A stretch of 64,000 nt of DNA from Hemerocallis citrina (taxonomy: Eukaryota; Streptophyta; Magnoliopsida; Asparagales; Asphodelaceae). The position numbers and the translations under genes are program-made. Location of the stretch: the NCBI GenBank assembly GCA_017893485.1, contig CM030366.1, positions 104,381,796 through 104,445,795 of the forward strand. Reading direction: 5' to 3'. Every line of letters starts with the position of its first letter. Position 1 is the stretch's first letter. A model generated the notes under the pieces. The model was not told where the DNA came from and made no database searches. It saw only the letters and a list, made by a program, of their open reading frames with translations. Shown piece by piece: positions 21,488-33,030 of the stretch.

Positions 21488-22344
21488 ATCCTCTCGCCAA
21501 TCCTATTGCTTCATTAACGTTTTTGGGTCTCTGCGACTTCACATCCCACCTTATTTCGTCCCTTAATCCGCTGATAAATGTGCTGAGATAATGGCCTTCC
21601 GTCCAATCCTCCACAAAGTTAGAAATACGATCGAATTCAAGAATATAAGCCTCTAAATCTCCCTTTTGCTCTAGCTTGGATAAGATCCCACTATAATCAT
21701 GAAATTCTGTAGGCCCAAACCTCGTAAGGAGTTCTTCTAAGAATTGGGACCAGGTGATGTTATTAATCTTTGGTTTAATGTGTCGACGGAACCATTGAGC
21801 TAATCTCCCTCGCAAGTTCAGTGATGCATACTTCAATTTTTGCTCATCAGGAATTCCATAGAATTCGAGGAATTGTTCTACCCCATAGATCCATTGTGGG
21901 ATCACCTTCTTGAAAAATTGGGAACTCCACCTTAAAGGGAGTTCTAAATAACCCTCCCTGGTCGCTCACTCCTGATGCATTCATGATTGATGGGTTCAGG
22001 GACATTACCTCACGTTGGATTCCTATGTGCCTCGGATTTGGAAGGAGAGGTGGATTGGCGGAGCGATTTGAGGATTGTTGCAGCATCGCCATCATCGCAT
22101 CCAGTCGAGCGTTCATCTTCGACTCCATAGTTATGAAGCGCTCATTGATTCTTGTAGCGATCGCTTCCACCCTTTCAGTGAGATACTCCGTCTTCAATTG
22201 TACTTCCACCATTTGGCTCTGGAGATCTGCTACTTCTCCTTCCAAGGCCATGCTCCCCTCATCACGTCCATCACCATCGGTCGGATCTGGCTCTGATACC
22301 AGATTGTCAGGATTTTGGGTTCGATTGGATCTGGGCCTCGCCAT
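21303..22344 (-). pseudogene. TE-E gag
   Basis: Begins with ATG at 22344, 39 bases inside the 5' LTR, as MARPRSNRTQNP, with a predicted coiled-coil-like region (EVADLQSQMVEVQLKTEYLTERVEAIATRIN has heptad-like spacing). A frameshift near 21890-21905 moves to the second frame, where the Ty3 Gag core follows: WIYGVEQFLEFYGI, LNLRGRLAQWFRRH, ELLTRFGPTEFHDYSGIL and YILEFDRISNF. A second frameshift near 21310 leads to the zinc knuckle. Confidence 0.9.
22289..22301 (-). other. TE-E primer binding site
   Basis: TGGTATCAGAGCC on the minus strand, three bases from the LTR, complementary to initiator tRNA-Met. Confidence 0.9.
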
Positions 22345-22712
22345 GGCTGTGGGTTGGAGAAGAAAGGAATTGGAGGTAGACGAGAGAATTGGAGAAGGAG
22401 AATTGAGATATTTTTCTTATATTTCTTCTAGAACGATTACAGCTTATAAGAAGGAGGCGAGGAAGGCAGTTACACTACGCGACAATTCTGGGAATTACGT
22501 ACACTACGCATCCTTTGCCTTCCCGCCTTCTTCTCTTTTCAATTACAATAATGTGCGTATTGCACGTAAATTACTGATACTCTGATACCATCTTCTAACT
22601 ACTACAGACTCCATTACATACTAAACCCCACTCTTGTACTCCCCTCCATCCAACTGGGCGACGACTCCGGTGAGGCTGAGATACTCCAGCAATGCTCCGA
22701 TGATCCCTGACA
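22305..22712 (-). repeat. TE-E 5' LTR
   Basis: 408 bp, TGTCAGGATT to CCCTGACA on the plus strand; adjoined by the primer site at 22289-22301. Followed by the AGGGG TSD. Confidence 0.94.
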
Positions 22713-22882
22713 AGGGGTTCAAAGAGTAGCAGCAGCAGCGGTTCGGGTTGGTGTGGGTCGGATCTGCTTTAGATGATCTGGATCTCAGTTTGGATCCAGT
22801 GAGCAGAGAGAGCAGCGGCAGGGATCGGGTCTGGGGTTCTGTGGCAGTGGCAGTGGCAGCGGCGGGTCAAGGAACCTAGCTC

Positions 22883-22987
22883 TGTCTTATCTTATTAATT
22901 GACTACATGATCTCTTATATAGTAGCATAGGCAAGCATGGGCTTTCCCCGGAATATGATAAATTAATACAACTACATCTCTAAAACA
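22883..22987 (-). repeat. TE-D 5' LTR
   Basis: About 105 bp, plus-strand TGTCTTATC to CTAAAACA. Read on the minus strand it is followed by CAGAGCTAGG, a primer-site remnant whose first bases appear lost. Confidence 0.65.
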
Positions 22988-23090
22988 TTTATTCTGTAAG
23001 GAAACTATTTACGATATTTTTACTTTATTGCATCTGTAACTGTAAGTGAATAATTTCACACTATTGGGATCATGTTTCCCATGACGTTCA

Positions 23091-23305
23091 TCTCTACTAC
23101 TATAATGGGAGAACCCCTTAGTCCTTAACCCAACCCGTGCAGCGCACGTGTTGGGTTATGGACTAACTTTGGTAAATATTTTCGGAAGTGGACCAGTTTG
23201 GTAAATGTTTTCGAAAATGGATCAGTTTGGAAATTATTTTTTTTTTACCCTTTTCTTTATCCTTCGATTTTTTCCACGTGCACGTGTGCACGTGTATGAT
23301 ACTAG
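23091..23305 (+). mobile_element. Short non-autonomous Helitron (215 bp)
   Basis: Starts TCTCTACTACTATAATGGGA, a typical plant Helitron 5' end, and ends ACTAG. The bases outside are A and T, the expected A/T insertion site. A perfect 8-bp hairpin (CACGTGCA, loop CGTG, TGCACGTG, 23275-23294) lies 7 nt before the terminal CTAG. No coding capacity. It lies in the intron upstream of the first recognised acyl-activating exon. Confidence 0.8.
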
Positions 23306-23444
23306 TCTCCTTTAGTGCTGCAAATGTAACTGATAAATGAATGAAGAATTTTTATCTATTATATAGTAATTAACTTACCAAAAGTTGATCTTTCTATAAC
23401 TTATTTATGTATTATAAGTTGATAACCTTATAAATTATTTGTAG

Positions 23445-26400
23445 TCGAATTGTGGAAGGATGCACTTGTAAAGCTATCGTAGTACCCGTGCTGGGAAATG
23501 ATGTTGGAATCTCATTACGAAGCCATGATTTATCATGGAAAGACTTCATAGCATCCACTGCTGGCCTTCCCAGGTACATAAATAGCACACTTTTGATCCC
23601 AGTCACTTTCAAATAATCACTCTCTTTAACTGTTTGTTTAACAAAAGAAAAAAAAAATATCTATAACTGTAATGATATGAAAAGTGTTAGAATACTTATG
23701 TGGAAAACATATATATGGACATATACAATCCACGAGAATACTTATATGGAAAACATATATATGAACCTCTACATCCACGAGGGTGGTTGACAAGTATGTG
23801 GTATCTGTTTTAGTTTGCTGACACACTCCAAGATCTCCAGACCACTAATGATAATTTGTCAATTACTCTTCACTTTTCCTTAGTCAATATCAACTTATTG
23901 ATTTTATTTTCTTTTGAGGCAATAAAGAATTACTTACTGACTAATTATCCAGTAAAATTTCTTTATAATGTAAATTTGGACTTCAATTTTTAATATTGGT
24001 TTCATAATTAAACTACTGAATTTAAAAGACTTCTCTTAGCAGGCCTATCAACTATTCTCCAGTTTACCGGCCATTTGATTGCATGACTAGCATACTTTTC
24101 TCTTCAGGAACCACCGGTAGGTAAAATCACTTTCATTCTTTTAGTTTCATGATACCGAAATTTCTTAAAGTTCAACAGCTCACTATGTTTATATATGCCT
24201 CTGGACAGGAGACCCAAAAGCTATTTCTTTGACTCAACTTTTTCCAATCAGAGCTGCGGGTGAGGCATGGGCACATAATGATGTCCGTGATGGAGATGTT
24301 TTCTGCTGGCCTACAAATTTAGGGTGGATCGTGGGGCCGAACATATTATTTACCTGCTTTTTGAATGGTGCAACTTTAGCTCTCTATCACGGTTCTCCTC
24401 TAGATCGGAGCTTTGGAAAATTTGTTCAGGTGATTAAATACACCGCTCTCTACTATTTTATTTCAAAACAAATACAAGTCTATTTATCAACTCTTTGTAA
24501 CCCCGAAGTTTTTAAGCGTTTGCGTTTTTCACACCCAATTGTCGATTATTATTGATACATATTGATAGGAAAAGCACATGTTGCTATATTGTTCCTTGCA
24601 CTCCTATGTGACTGACAAAGGATCATTCCTGCCTGAGGCGCATTGTTACAACTTAAACATAATGTTAATTTTGACAACTTAATATATGTTTTAAAACCCT
24701 GAACTCCTTTTGGGCTTCCATTCATTCAAAATTAAGGTTCTACAAATATTTGTAATAGTACAAGAAAAATGAAAGTTGTGGTGTCAGTGTATGTTCACTT
24801 ATCACAGATTCAATAGTATTATTCACTTGCTTGGATTAAAAATTGGTGTATGCATTGACGTAAATTGGTTAAAGTTATATGCTCAAAGAGCTTACTTATT
24901 TTATGGTTTTAGATATGCAGTGTTGAAAAATAAACTTCAGAGGCAATAGTTGCTTTTCAGTGAAACTTTAGAGGGATTTGTGTAATTCAGTCTTTATAAT
25001 ATTCAACATAATCATGTCATGTTTAAGTAATGGTGCACCTCGTGGCTTTTATGTTATAGGATGCAGCTGTGACATTGTTAGGTACAGTTCCTAGCATAGT
25101 TAAAACCTGGAAAGGTAGCAACTGTATGGAAGGACTTGACTGGTCGAAGATCAGGTATGTTGAAGTTTGGAGTACTGGATTAATCATCTTTCTTTTCTTT
25201 TGAGATTCAAAGAAAACTGTCATTGGCATCCTCTGAGGACTTTATATTAGTTTACTCGTGCAGACTTGGCCAGAAAGAGATAAAAGAAGTGAAAGAGATA
25301 TTTTCACTCGATATAGGGACTGCGGAATTTTATTTTATTTTATTTTGAAAGAGAGATCATGAGCCAGACATCCTGGTGTTTCACTTCAGATACAAACACA
25401 AGACTAAAAATTTCATAAAACAAAGATTGCATCCAAATCCAAATGGGAGAATGAAACCTTGATGCCCACCAATATGAGAAGCCCAAGAAAGGTCTCGTAT
25501 CATCGTCTGTATAGACGCGCTCGAAAATTCCCCAAATATAGTAAAGGTCATGGAGATTTTAATAGATGAAGCTAGAAATGGACAATGGATTCATGGATGT
25601 CACACAATGACCTTCTAATGGCAATTACAGAAATTACTGTAGTGCCCAAGAATACCCACAAGACCTAGATGTACCAAAAACAAGATTCGAACACCACAAG
25701 CGCAAGATCTCACAAACACAATAATATAACGATATGCAGAGATAACCAATACTTCTTATTACTCAAGAAATATAAAGATACAAAGATATATATCTCTAAT
25801 CTCTCTCTCACCTTTGGTAGCATGCACTCTCTACAAGATCACTCTTGAAGTTGTTTCAGTTTTGCACTATACAAACCCTAGGTTTACATCTATATTTATA
25901 GCCTCCTAAGTAAACTCTAAAAGATAAACACAAATACAGCCCAATTGGATCCAAATCCGCAACCCAAATAATACCCAGCCGCACGATGCAATGGTGCAGT
26001 CAACTGCAATTAGACTTTGCCAAACAGAGACTCCGTGCGGTCGACTACCACTCTCACCACTTTTGACAGTTACGGTCGACTGCATCCTGCAGTCTGCTGC
26101 ACTGATTGTTGTGCTTGCTGTTTTCTCGCTGTTGCTGTGTCTTCGTGTCTTCTCCTTCTCTGACTTCTTGTGCCAGTGTATTAGGTCCACAATCCTAACA
26201 ATTATGCCAACCTACTTCTATTCAGCACCCATCCCACCTCGTGGGTGTCCACAACTAAGTAAATTGATGCCTTCAGAGATCCTTCTATCTGGTTTGAAGC
26301 AACACTTTATTGAGGAGCTGAACCATTCCTACTCCACCAGACTATTTAATGTAGACACGACTATAATAAAATGATATTCTCATACCACACAATAAATATC

Positions 26401-29400
26401 TTCTGTGCTATTATATCGTCCAAGTGTCATGTTTGAAAGAAGCGTGCATGTCATTGCAGGTCATTTGGTACAACTGGGGAAGCATCTGATATTGATGACG
26501 ACTTGTGGCTTTCTTCACGGGCATCCTACGTACCTGTTATCGAGTGTTGTGGTGGGACTGAGCTAGCATCATCATACATAATTGGGAGTTTGTTGCAGCC
26601 TCAAGCTTTCGGAGCATTCAGCACTCCATCAATGTCAACAGGGTTTGTCATTTTTGATGAGCAAGGAATTCCTTATGTGAGTTTTAATCTAGAAATTAGT
26701 TTATGGATTTTTGCCTTTAATATGTTTAACTCAATAGGAAATTCTTTATGGCAGCCGGATGATCAACCTTGTGTTGGGGAAGTGGGTTTGTTTCCTTGGT
26801 ACTTCGGTGGAAGTGATAGGCTACTCAATGCCGATCATAAGAAAATTTACTTCGACGGTATGCCAGTTTATAGAGGAATGGTATGGAATTCTTTCACCTT
26901 GTCCATACAATATAGAAGTTTTATAACCATGTTTATGTTCCCTCAGAAAAATAGATACATGTTTATGGATGAACAAACACTCTTACAATTGTGGGTTCTC
27001 AATTTGTTTTGAAGTACTTCTGCTGAAAGAGTACAACCTAGAAGGAAAGATACAATAGTAAAAACCAATAGAACTAACTACTTGCAATATATGAATCATA
27101 CTTACAAGAGTATGGAGAAGTTGTTGGCCTTTTGGTCAAAACCAAGCTCCTCCTTTCCTTGCTTTTAGTCCCACATCGGTTGGGAGATGTGCATTGTGAG
27201 TGGGATCAGCCCATATATACTCTAATCTTCTCTTCCCTTAAGCCCACTGAAAATTGTTTTCCCACATAGCTCTTCCTCTCCTTCACTTCTTCCCTGTCAA
27301 ATCTGGTACTCTGCTTTTCTCTTGCGTTCTGGGCAAGGCTAAGTTGGGGTCAATCTCTCGACGTTGTGTGCGACAGCGAGACGCCAGTGATACCGGGGGT
27401 TTTACCACTAGGAGCATCTGCGAAAAGTCTGCACATAAGACCGCGGATCAACTCTTAGGGCAGTGTGCTCCGCGCGACTTCCCCATAGGCCGGTAACTCT
27501 GTTTTAATTTATTTTGTTTGTTGTTTCCAATTGCTGAAATAAATGCTGAAAATCGAAGATTCGAGACAATTTTCCTAACAATCTAAGAGTTGAATGGTAC
27601 AAAAGAAAGGTTGCTTCTTTATAAATTAATATAATTTAAAAGTTAAAACATAATGTGCAGCCAATGGGACTGTTGTTTGCTTGCAACTGGGCTCCGGTCA
27701 CATAACTTTTCCTAGATTTAATCGTTTGGATGGGTTGCAACTTAAAAGTAGTTGCAACCAGAGTGGTAGGTTTCCTCCAGTTCCAAGTCTCTAATAACTT
27801 GCAGAAGATAACCAAAGGGTGTAGTTGTATAAAAAAGAAAGAAAAAAATTTTGTGGATTATATAAACCGATAGTAGGAGAAATTAAATAATAAGACACTA
27901 GGGAGACATCTTCATGCCTAATAACTTCGGTATGATTATTGAATATCATCAACCCGAACAGTAAGCTAAATTGCTTACTGTTCTCTGGAAAAAGCATTAG
28001 GATATCAGCCAAATAGCTTGGATTCTTCGTATGAAACTTCTATGCCTAAGGTACCTTCTATAGAATGACTTTGTATTATCATTGTGATTATTGAAGATGG
28101 CAAAACTTGCTGCATTTATTCATTATCCTATAAGCTGACAACCAAACAATTGAAGAAGAAAGAGTAAATCCCAAATATAACCCCTTTAGTTTCATAAAAT
28201 AAAAAATACACCCTAATGTTTCTTTCTCATCACTTTGCCCAAAAGTTTTAAAAGTTTGCAAATTATTTTTAATAATATATGTCGATATACTGTTTGTTAA
28301 GCTTAACAAGTGATAACTCTCAAAATGCATATTTATATATTGTAATACTGAGGACTCCTTTTGATCTGAATGCATGTCGAAAGTTGAGGTCATACAAATG
28401 TTTTATTTAGGAGTGAATACTTCGAAATTCATATATCAGTTAGTGGGAATGTATCTTAACCCTGTGTGTATTTCAATTGCTGTTTTTACTTACCGTGATA
28501 CAAAATGAAAGGTTTAGAGGAATCTAAGCCCATTAAGAGACTCATCTCGTTGTTTCATATTCCTTTTTAGTCTCCCTGGGGACAACCTTTTCAGTTGTGA
28601 GATATTGGGAAAAAAAAAAACTATGCTTCTTTATGAAAAAATTTGCAATGATACATCATTTTCTTCCATTTAGCTTTGTTAAGGGTCAAAACAGTTGTTA
28701 ACTTTAACAAAAAGAAAACCCTGTTTTAACTACTTCTATCCAAATCCTTTGGCCTGCCTCTAGTATTTACTTGAATAACTTGCTGCTATTTTGGCATCAT
28801 TATTGAGTGCTTCTGTGTTAATTCCTGTTCCTCTGAAAACAAGCATTTGTATTTTCCAGACGATAATATGATATTTTCTGAAATCAGTTATTACTCATTG
28901 GATAATTTCTTAGGCTGACTGTTTTTTTTTTGTTTTTGTTTTTTTTAACTGGATTATTTTATATTTCCTTTCCGGGTACGTCTTCTATCATGATATAAAC
29001 ACCTTATTACGGAAATATTAAAACAGAGAAATAATGTGTAACATATTCTATCGTATGTATAACTATGACGGCAAATAATTATGCTTGTAAGTAACTGTGA
29101 AAACCATGTAAGGTTTTCACTCCTTGTTGAAAGCAGAGGGCCAACTTCGTTAATGTAGTCACATCATAGAGTATCATGCATATCATAGTTCACTGTGATA
29201 TCCACTATCAACTGAGGTGTTCTGGATGATACATGACTAGTGAGGAACAATCAACAATGGATAAGTATTATGTAAACTCATGATGTGTAAGATCATCAAA
29301 TATACGATGTTATACTAAATATTATGTAGTACCTAATATAATGTTACCGTTAGGCAAAAGTTCATCTGTATATTTCACATTATTATAAACATAGAGTGGT

Positions 29401-32400
29401 TTACAATGCCCTATCTTTAAACGTTACATTACCTAATTGGAATTTTATTATGATAATTGCCAATATCATAATTTGAGTTGATGCCAACCTGTTTGATATA
29501 CTAGTTAAATGTTGTCATTATGTAGGGTAATATATACTTAGACAGTACTAATTGTAGTCATGGTTAGTGATATACCAATATTTCAGACACTATGTAATAT
29601 GTATATAAAATTGTGTATATATTTCTCCTGATCATATCAATGTACAAATCCATTCATAAAGACTTATATAGATTGCAATTACTATGAATATGCTCATAAC
29701 TATGATCATGTAATTACACGCCATTTGTATACCACTTTGAACATATCTGAGAGTTATACACCCTACATTTTATGCTACAATAAATAGTGTATATAATTTT
29801 AACCGGGTTGGCGAATCCAATATGTCAACTTTATTACTTTTCAACTATGTGTTATATCTAAATAGACAATTATAACAACACGTTGTGAGCCAGAATTTTC
29901 TTGGTATGATTGTTACTATTGATTTAGTAACTTTCACAAGTGATTATTAACCTAGCAAGAATCGATATCCACTATGTACCAAAATACCCACCATATATGG
30001 GTAATATGAGACTTAGTATCCGGACCATCAAGGTACATATATATATTTTTGCAACTATCACGCACATATTACATGATAACATATACAAGGCACCTGAAGC
30101 TGAGGTATTCTTTGATATACAAAAATATTCTGTATATCATACCAAATATGTTATATTAGGTAATAGTACTGATATCTAACACTATGTATGGTATATTCGT
30201 AATAGCAATGTTATTTTCATATATACCATACATCATAGTATTCGTTGATGTGAAGGTTACTCAGATGCAAACTGGGTAACTGACTCACTTGATGTGAAAT
30301 CCACAACTGGATATGTCTTTACCCTAGGAGGAGCTGCGATCTCCTGAGGTTCATGTAAACAAACTATTATAGCTATAAGTACTATGGACACTGAAATGAT
30401 GGCTTTGGACACTACTTGTACAGAAGCTGAACGGTTAAGAAATTTGATTATGCATATACATGTTACTAATATTCCTGTTCCTGCTATTTCCATAAACTGT
30501 GATAATAAATCTGTTATAGAACTACTAAAGCATGATTCTGTGAATACTAAGATGAACAGGCATCTGCAGCTACGCTTCAAGTCAATCAGGAGCCTATTAG
30601 GCAAATATGTGGTTCTTGACTATATAAAATCAGAAAAGAACCTTGCAGACCACTTGACAAAGGGTCTGTCTAGGACGTTGATCCTAGAATCATCGAGGGG
30701 GATGGGGTTAAGCCCATAAGTAAGTCACCAGCAGTGGCAACCCAACCGAGTCTGACTGGAGATCCCAAGAAGCCGGTTCAATGGGTAGAAACAAGCTGGA
30801 CTTCGGTGACTTTTATGGAACACTGACTCAGAGATTAAATTCTCATAAATTAATGCCCAGGTGGCTGTACGAGGTTGTACAATGATATCCCATCCCTATG
30901 GTGACAGTGTTCCTGTGTGATCTGGTTAGGATGAGTTCTAAACTCTTAATAGGTCCAAACATTATTATGTAGGGTTGACTCCGATCACCAACCCTTTGAG
31001 GACTTACCTATATGAGAGGTCGTGAAGGCCGCGACTATGGGACAGGGCGATTCCAGACAACTCTTATGAATATGGAAAAAGTGCGCATGGCCATTCAAAA
31101 GCGCCACCCGATAGATCCAAGAACCTCTGGCGTACTATGTGTGCTATTTTCTGAATCTGATTCAAGAAGTCTGATTCAAGGCATAGTCCATCAAGCACTT
31201 CTTCAGACAAAGACATAGTCACTACGTGAGATTCAAGGCTGTAGTCCATCTCATTTATGCATAGTATACTCTTGCCCAGAACTTCTCCATCATTATTCTT
31301 TTGTTATCTCTGTCTTCGGATCTTGGTTTTGGGGGGGGGGATTGTTGGCCTTTTGGTCAAAACCAAGCTCCTCCTTTTCTTGCTTTTAGTCCCACATCGG
31401 TTGGGAGATGTGCATTGTGAGTGGGATCAGCCATATATACTCTAATCTTCTCTTCCCTTAAGCCCACTGAAAATTGTTTTCCCACATAGCTCTTCCTCTC
31501 CTTCACTTCTTCCCTGCCAAATCTGGTACTCTGCTTTTCTCTTCCGTTCTGGGCAAGGCTAAGTTGGGGTCAATCTCTCGACGTTGTGTGCGACAGCGAG
31601 ACGCCGGTGATACCGGGGGTTTTACCACTAGGAGCATCTGCGAAAAGTCTGCACATAAGACCGCGGATCAACTTTTAGGACAGTGCGCTCCGCGCGACTT
31701 CCCCATAGGCCGGTAACTCTGTTTTAATTTATTTTGTTTGTTGTTTCCAATTGCTGAAATAAATGCTGAAAATCGAAGATTCGAGACAATTTTCCTAACA
31801 GAAGTATTACCAGCCATTTTGAAGTTACATTTTTACTCTATCGATAAGTTTTTTTTTACAAAATTTGATGAAGAAATTGTCTCAATCCTTGGAATAGTTA
31901 AAATAGACACTAGGAGGCTAGGAGTAATCTTAAATTTATTCCAAAGCCTTCTTTTAGGTAGTTACTTCTAGCCGTACTTTTGATACTTCAAGTACTTCTG
32001 ATGGAAAAAAAAAGGCCCTATGACACAAAGAAGGTCACATTAAAATGAAAATCTATGATGTCAAAGAATTTTATAAAACTTGAATAGGGCAATATCTGGC
32101 CTTGGTCGATTTTTCGAAACAAAAAATATATATATATGTATTAATTGAGAAGCTGGTTTGCTATAAAATTTCCTGGCAGAATCTTAGAAGACATGGAGAC
32201 ATACTTCAAAGAACAGTGGGTGGCTACTATATTGTACAGGGTCGGGCAGATGATACCATGAATCTTGGAGGCATCAAGGTAAAAAGCCCTTTTTTTTTCC
32301 CTTAGAAAGAAACATCTACCTGATATATTCTGAAATCTCATAACACGTCGATTCACAAATTCCTATTAATTCAGACAAGTTCAGTTGAGATTGAGCGTGT

Positions 32401-32781
32401 ATGCAACAGAGCCGATGATAGGATATCTGAAACAGCGGCTGTTGCCATTAGACCTATCTCTCGAGGACCTGAACGATTAGTCGTATTAGTTGTACCCAAA
32501 CCTGGATCACCAGATTGTGAACCCAATCTCCTAAAAACTAAATTTCAGAGAGCCATTCAGAAAAACCTCAACCCTTTGTTCAAGGTAGCATACATAAAAA
32601 ACCCGAGTCTTTGTGCAGCCTTATACATTACAAATTTTGATTATTTTTATTAAATTTAAATTAATAGGTGAGCTTCGTCAAAATCCTTCCTGAATTTCCT
32701 CGCACTGCTTCGAATAAGCTACTAAGAAGGGTTTTGAGGGATGAAGTGACACTGGAACTTTCATCTCAAAGCAAGCTGTGA
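23445..32781 (+). CDS. Peroxisomal acyl-activating enzyme (AAE17/AAE18-like), C-terminal 427 codons in nine exons
   Basis: Exons: 23445-23573, 24043-24116, 24209-24429, 25060-25154, 26460-26676, 26755-26880, 32180-32278, 32375-32584, 32668-32781 (stop TGA 32779-32781). All junctions are GT/AG and all phases agree, with no internal stop. The family converts a carboxylic acid, ATP and CoA to acyl-CoA through an acyl-adenylate. Visible motifs: the P-loop [12 protein letters not shown] across exons 2-3, [29 protein letters not shown] and the C-terminal lysine motif [11 protein letters not shown]. The protein ends QSKL, a peroxisomal type-1 signal. The order matches plant AAE17/AAE18; the acid used cannot be read from sequence. 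The N-terminal portion, about 290 residues by family size, is not found in this window, so the gene either continues left through a very long intron or is truncated. Confidence 0.85.
25638..26200 (-). mobile_element. Solo copia LTR in an AAE intron (TE-B relative)
   Basis: 563 bp, TGTAGTGCCC to AATCCTAACA on the plus strand, flanked by ATTAC and ATTAT (TSD with one mismatch). Shares with the TE-B LTRs the stretches agatctcacaa, atatgcagagataaccaatac and ttaggtccacaatcctaaca, and GTCGAC motifs. No internal region, so it formed by recombination between two LTRs. The ORFs 25906-26190 and 25991-26374 fall in it and are not genes. Confidence 0.87.
27122..27580 (+). repeat. TE-F 5' LTR
   Basis: 459 bp, TGTTGGCCTTTTGG to TTTTCCTAACA. 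Contains the LTR phrase tagtcccacatcggttggga and a tatatactc TATA-like word. The 80-codon frame at 27254-27496 recurs in the 3' LTR and is not a gene. Confidence 0.93.
27581..30240 (+). other. TE-F interior, unidentified non-coding sequence
   Basis: AT-rich DNA resembling intron or intergenic sequence. No retroelement domain seen on either strand. An exon-like block at about 27661-27767 (preceded by gtgcag, followed by gtttcc) is open in one frame but matches nothing I recognise. The segment is inside the LTR pair, so it either moved with the element or entered later. Confidence 0.5.
30250..30719 (+). pseudogene. TE-F RNase H fragment (copia)
   Basis: [20 protein letters not shown] (about 30258-30320), a stop at AIS*, then a 111-codon open segment from 30384: [56 protein letters not shown] and [12 protein letters not shown]. 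These are copia RNase H and its C-terminal tail. RT, integrase and gag are absent. Confidence 0.85.
31343..31800 (+). repeat. TE-F 3' LTR
   Basis: 458 bp, about 98 percent identical by eye to the 5' LTR. Preceded by the ten-G purine tract and followed by GAAGT. Confidence 0.93.
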
Positions 32782-33030
32782 TTTCGTTTATTAAATTGGA
32801 AGAGGAAAGACTCTAAAGGCATGTGCGATGCAAAATGATAGAACTATACATGACTGTCAACAATGCAATTGTATTTAAAGAGCATGAATAATTTATGTAG
32901 AAACTTTATTGAGGCTCCTGGTATATGAAACTCTTATAGTGAGGTTTGATGGGATATCTGTATGATAATAATTGCATTATGTTTCCTTATTAACTTTTTA
33001 ATGAAACAAAATGGATGAACTCTACCTTTT
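32782..33030 (+). other. AAE 3' untranslated region (extent inferred)
   Basis: AT-rich sequence after the TGA stop. AATAAT and AATGAA words at 32966-33005 could act as near-upstream polyadenylation signals, but plant signals are loose and no end can be fixed. Confidence 0.4.

Larger units (their letters stand above)
17214..22712 (-). mobile_element. TE-E: Ty3/gypsy chromovirus (Reina-like size), nearly complete
   Basis: LTRs of 421 bp (17214-17634) and 408 bp (22305-22712) flank gag and pol. The perfect TSD AGGGG is at 17209-17213 and 22713-22717. The primer site TGGTATCAGAGCC (22289-22301, minus) and the purine tract AGAGGGGAGGAGT beside the 3' LTR are intact. Order is gag, zinc knuckle, protease, RT, RNase H, integrase, chromodomain, the chromovirus order. 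Total length (5.5 kb) and short LTRs fit the Reina lineage, but this was not tested. Damage: two frameshifts in gag, stops between protease and RT, and two stops in the chromodomain. The 877-codon pol frame is open. Confidence 0.95.
13055..22987 (-). mobile_element. TE-D: decayed copia element (Ale-like), host of TE-E
   Basis: Short terminal repeats (about 13055-13164 and 22883-22987) share the words catgatctcttatatag, agcata, gggctttc and aatatgataaa. Read on the minus strand the interior runs leader, gag remnant, protease (DSGAS at 16341-16355), integrase, RT and RNase H, the copia order. A damaged primer site (cagagctagg) follows the right LTR. TE-E (17214-22712) is inserted in the leader. 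All frames carry many stops. The left end and TSD could not be fixed. Without TE-E the element is about 4.4 kb, near the normal size for Ale-type elements with short LTRs. Confidence 0.78.
27122..31800 (+). mobile_element. TE-F: young LTR retroelement in an AAE intron, almost no pol
   Basis: LTRs 27122-27580 and 31343-31800 (459 and 458 bp) differ at about eight positions by eye. A perfect TSD GAAGT lies at 27117-27121 and 31801-31805. A purine tract ending in ten G (31331-31340) precedes the 3' LTR. The only coding remnant is copia RNase H at 30250-30719. The first 2.6 kb of the interior has no gag, protease, integrase or RT, and no clear tRNA-Met primer site follows the 5' LTR. It is non-autonomous. 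It lies, in the same orientation as the gene, within the 5.3-kb intron 26881-32179, whose splice sites remain intact. Confidence 0.92.

Noticed and set aside
21983..22585. 200-codon plus-strand ORF across TE-E gag and LTR
   Set aside because: Antisense shadow of gag continuing into the LTR. The same LTR frame recurs at 17152-17499.
27254..31716. Two near-identical 80-codon ORFs (27254-27496, 31474-31716)
   Set aside because: They are the same stretch of the two TE-F LTRs, not duplicated genes.
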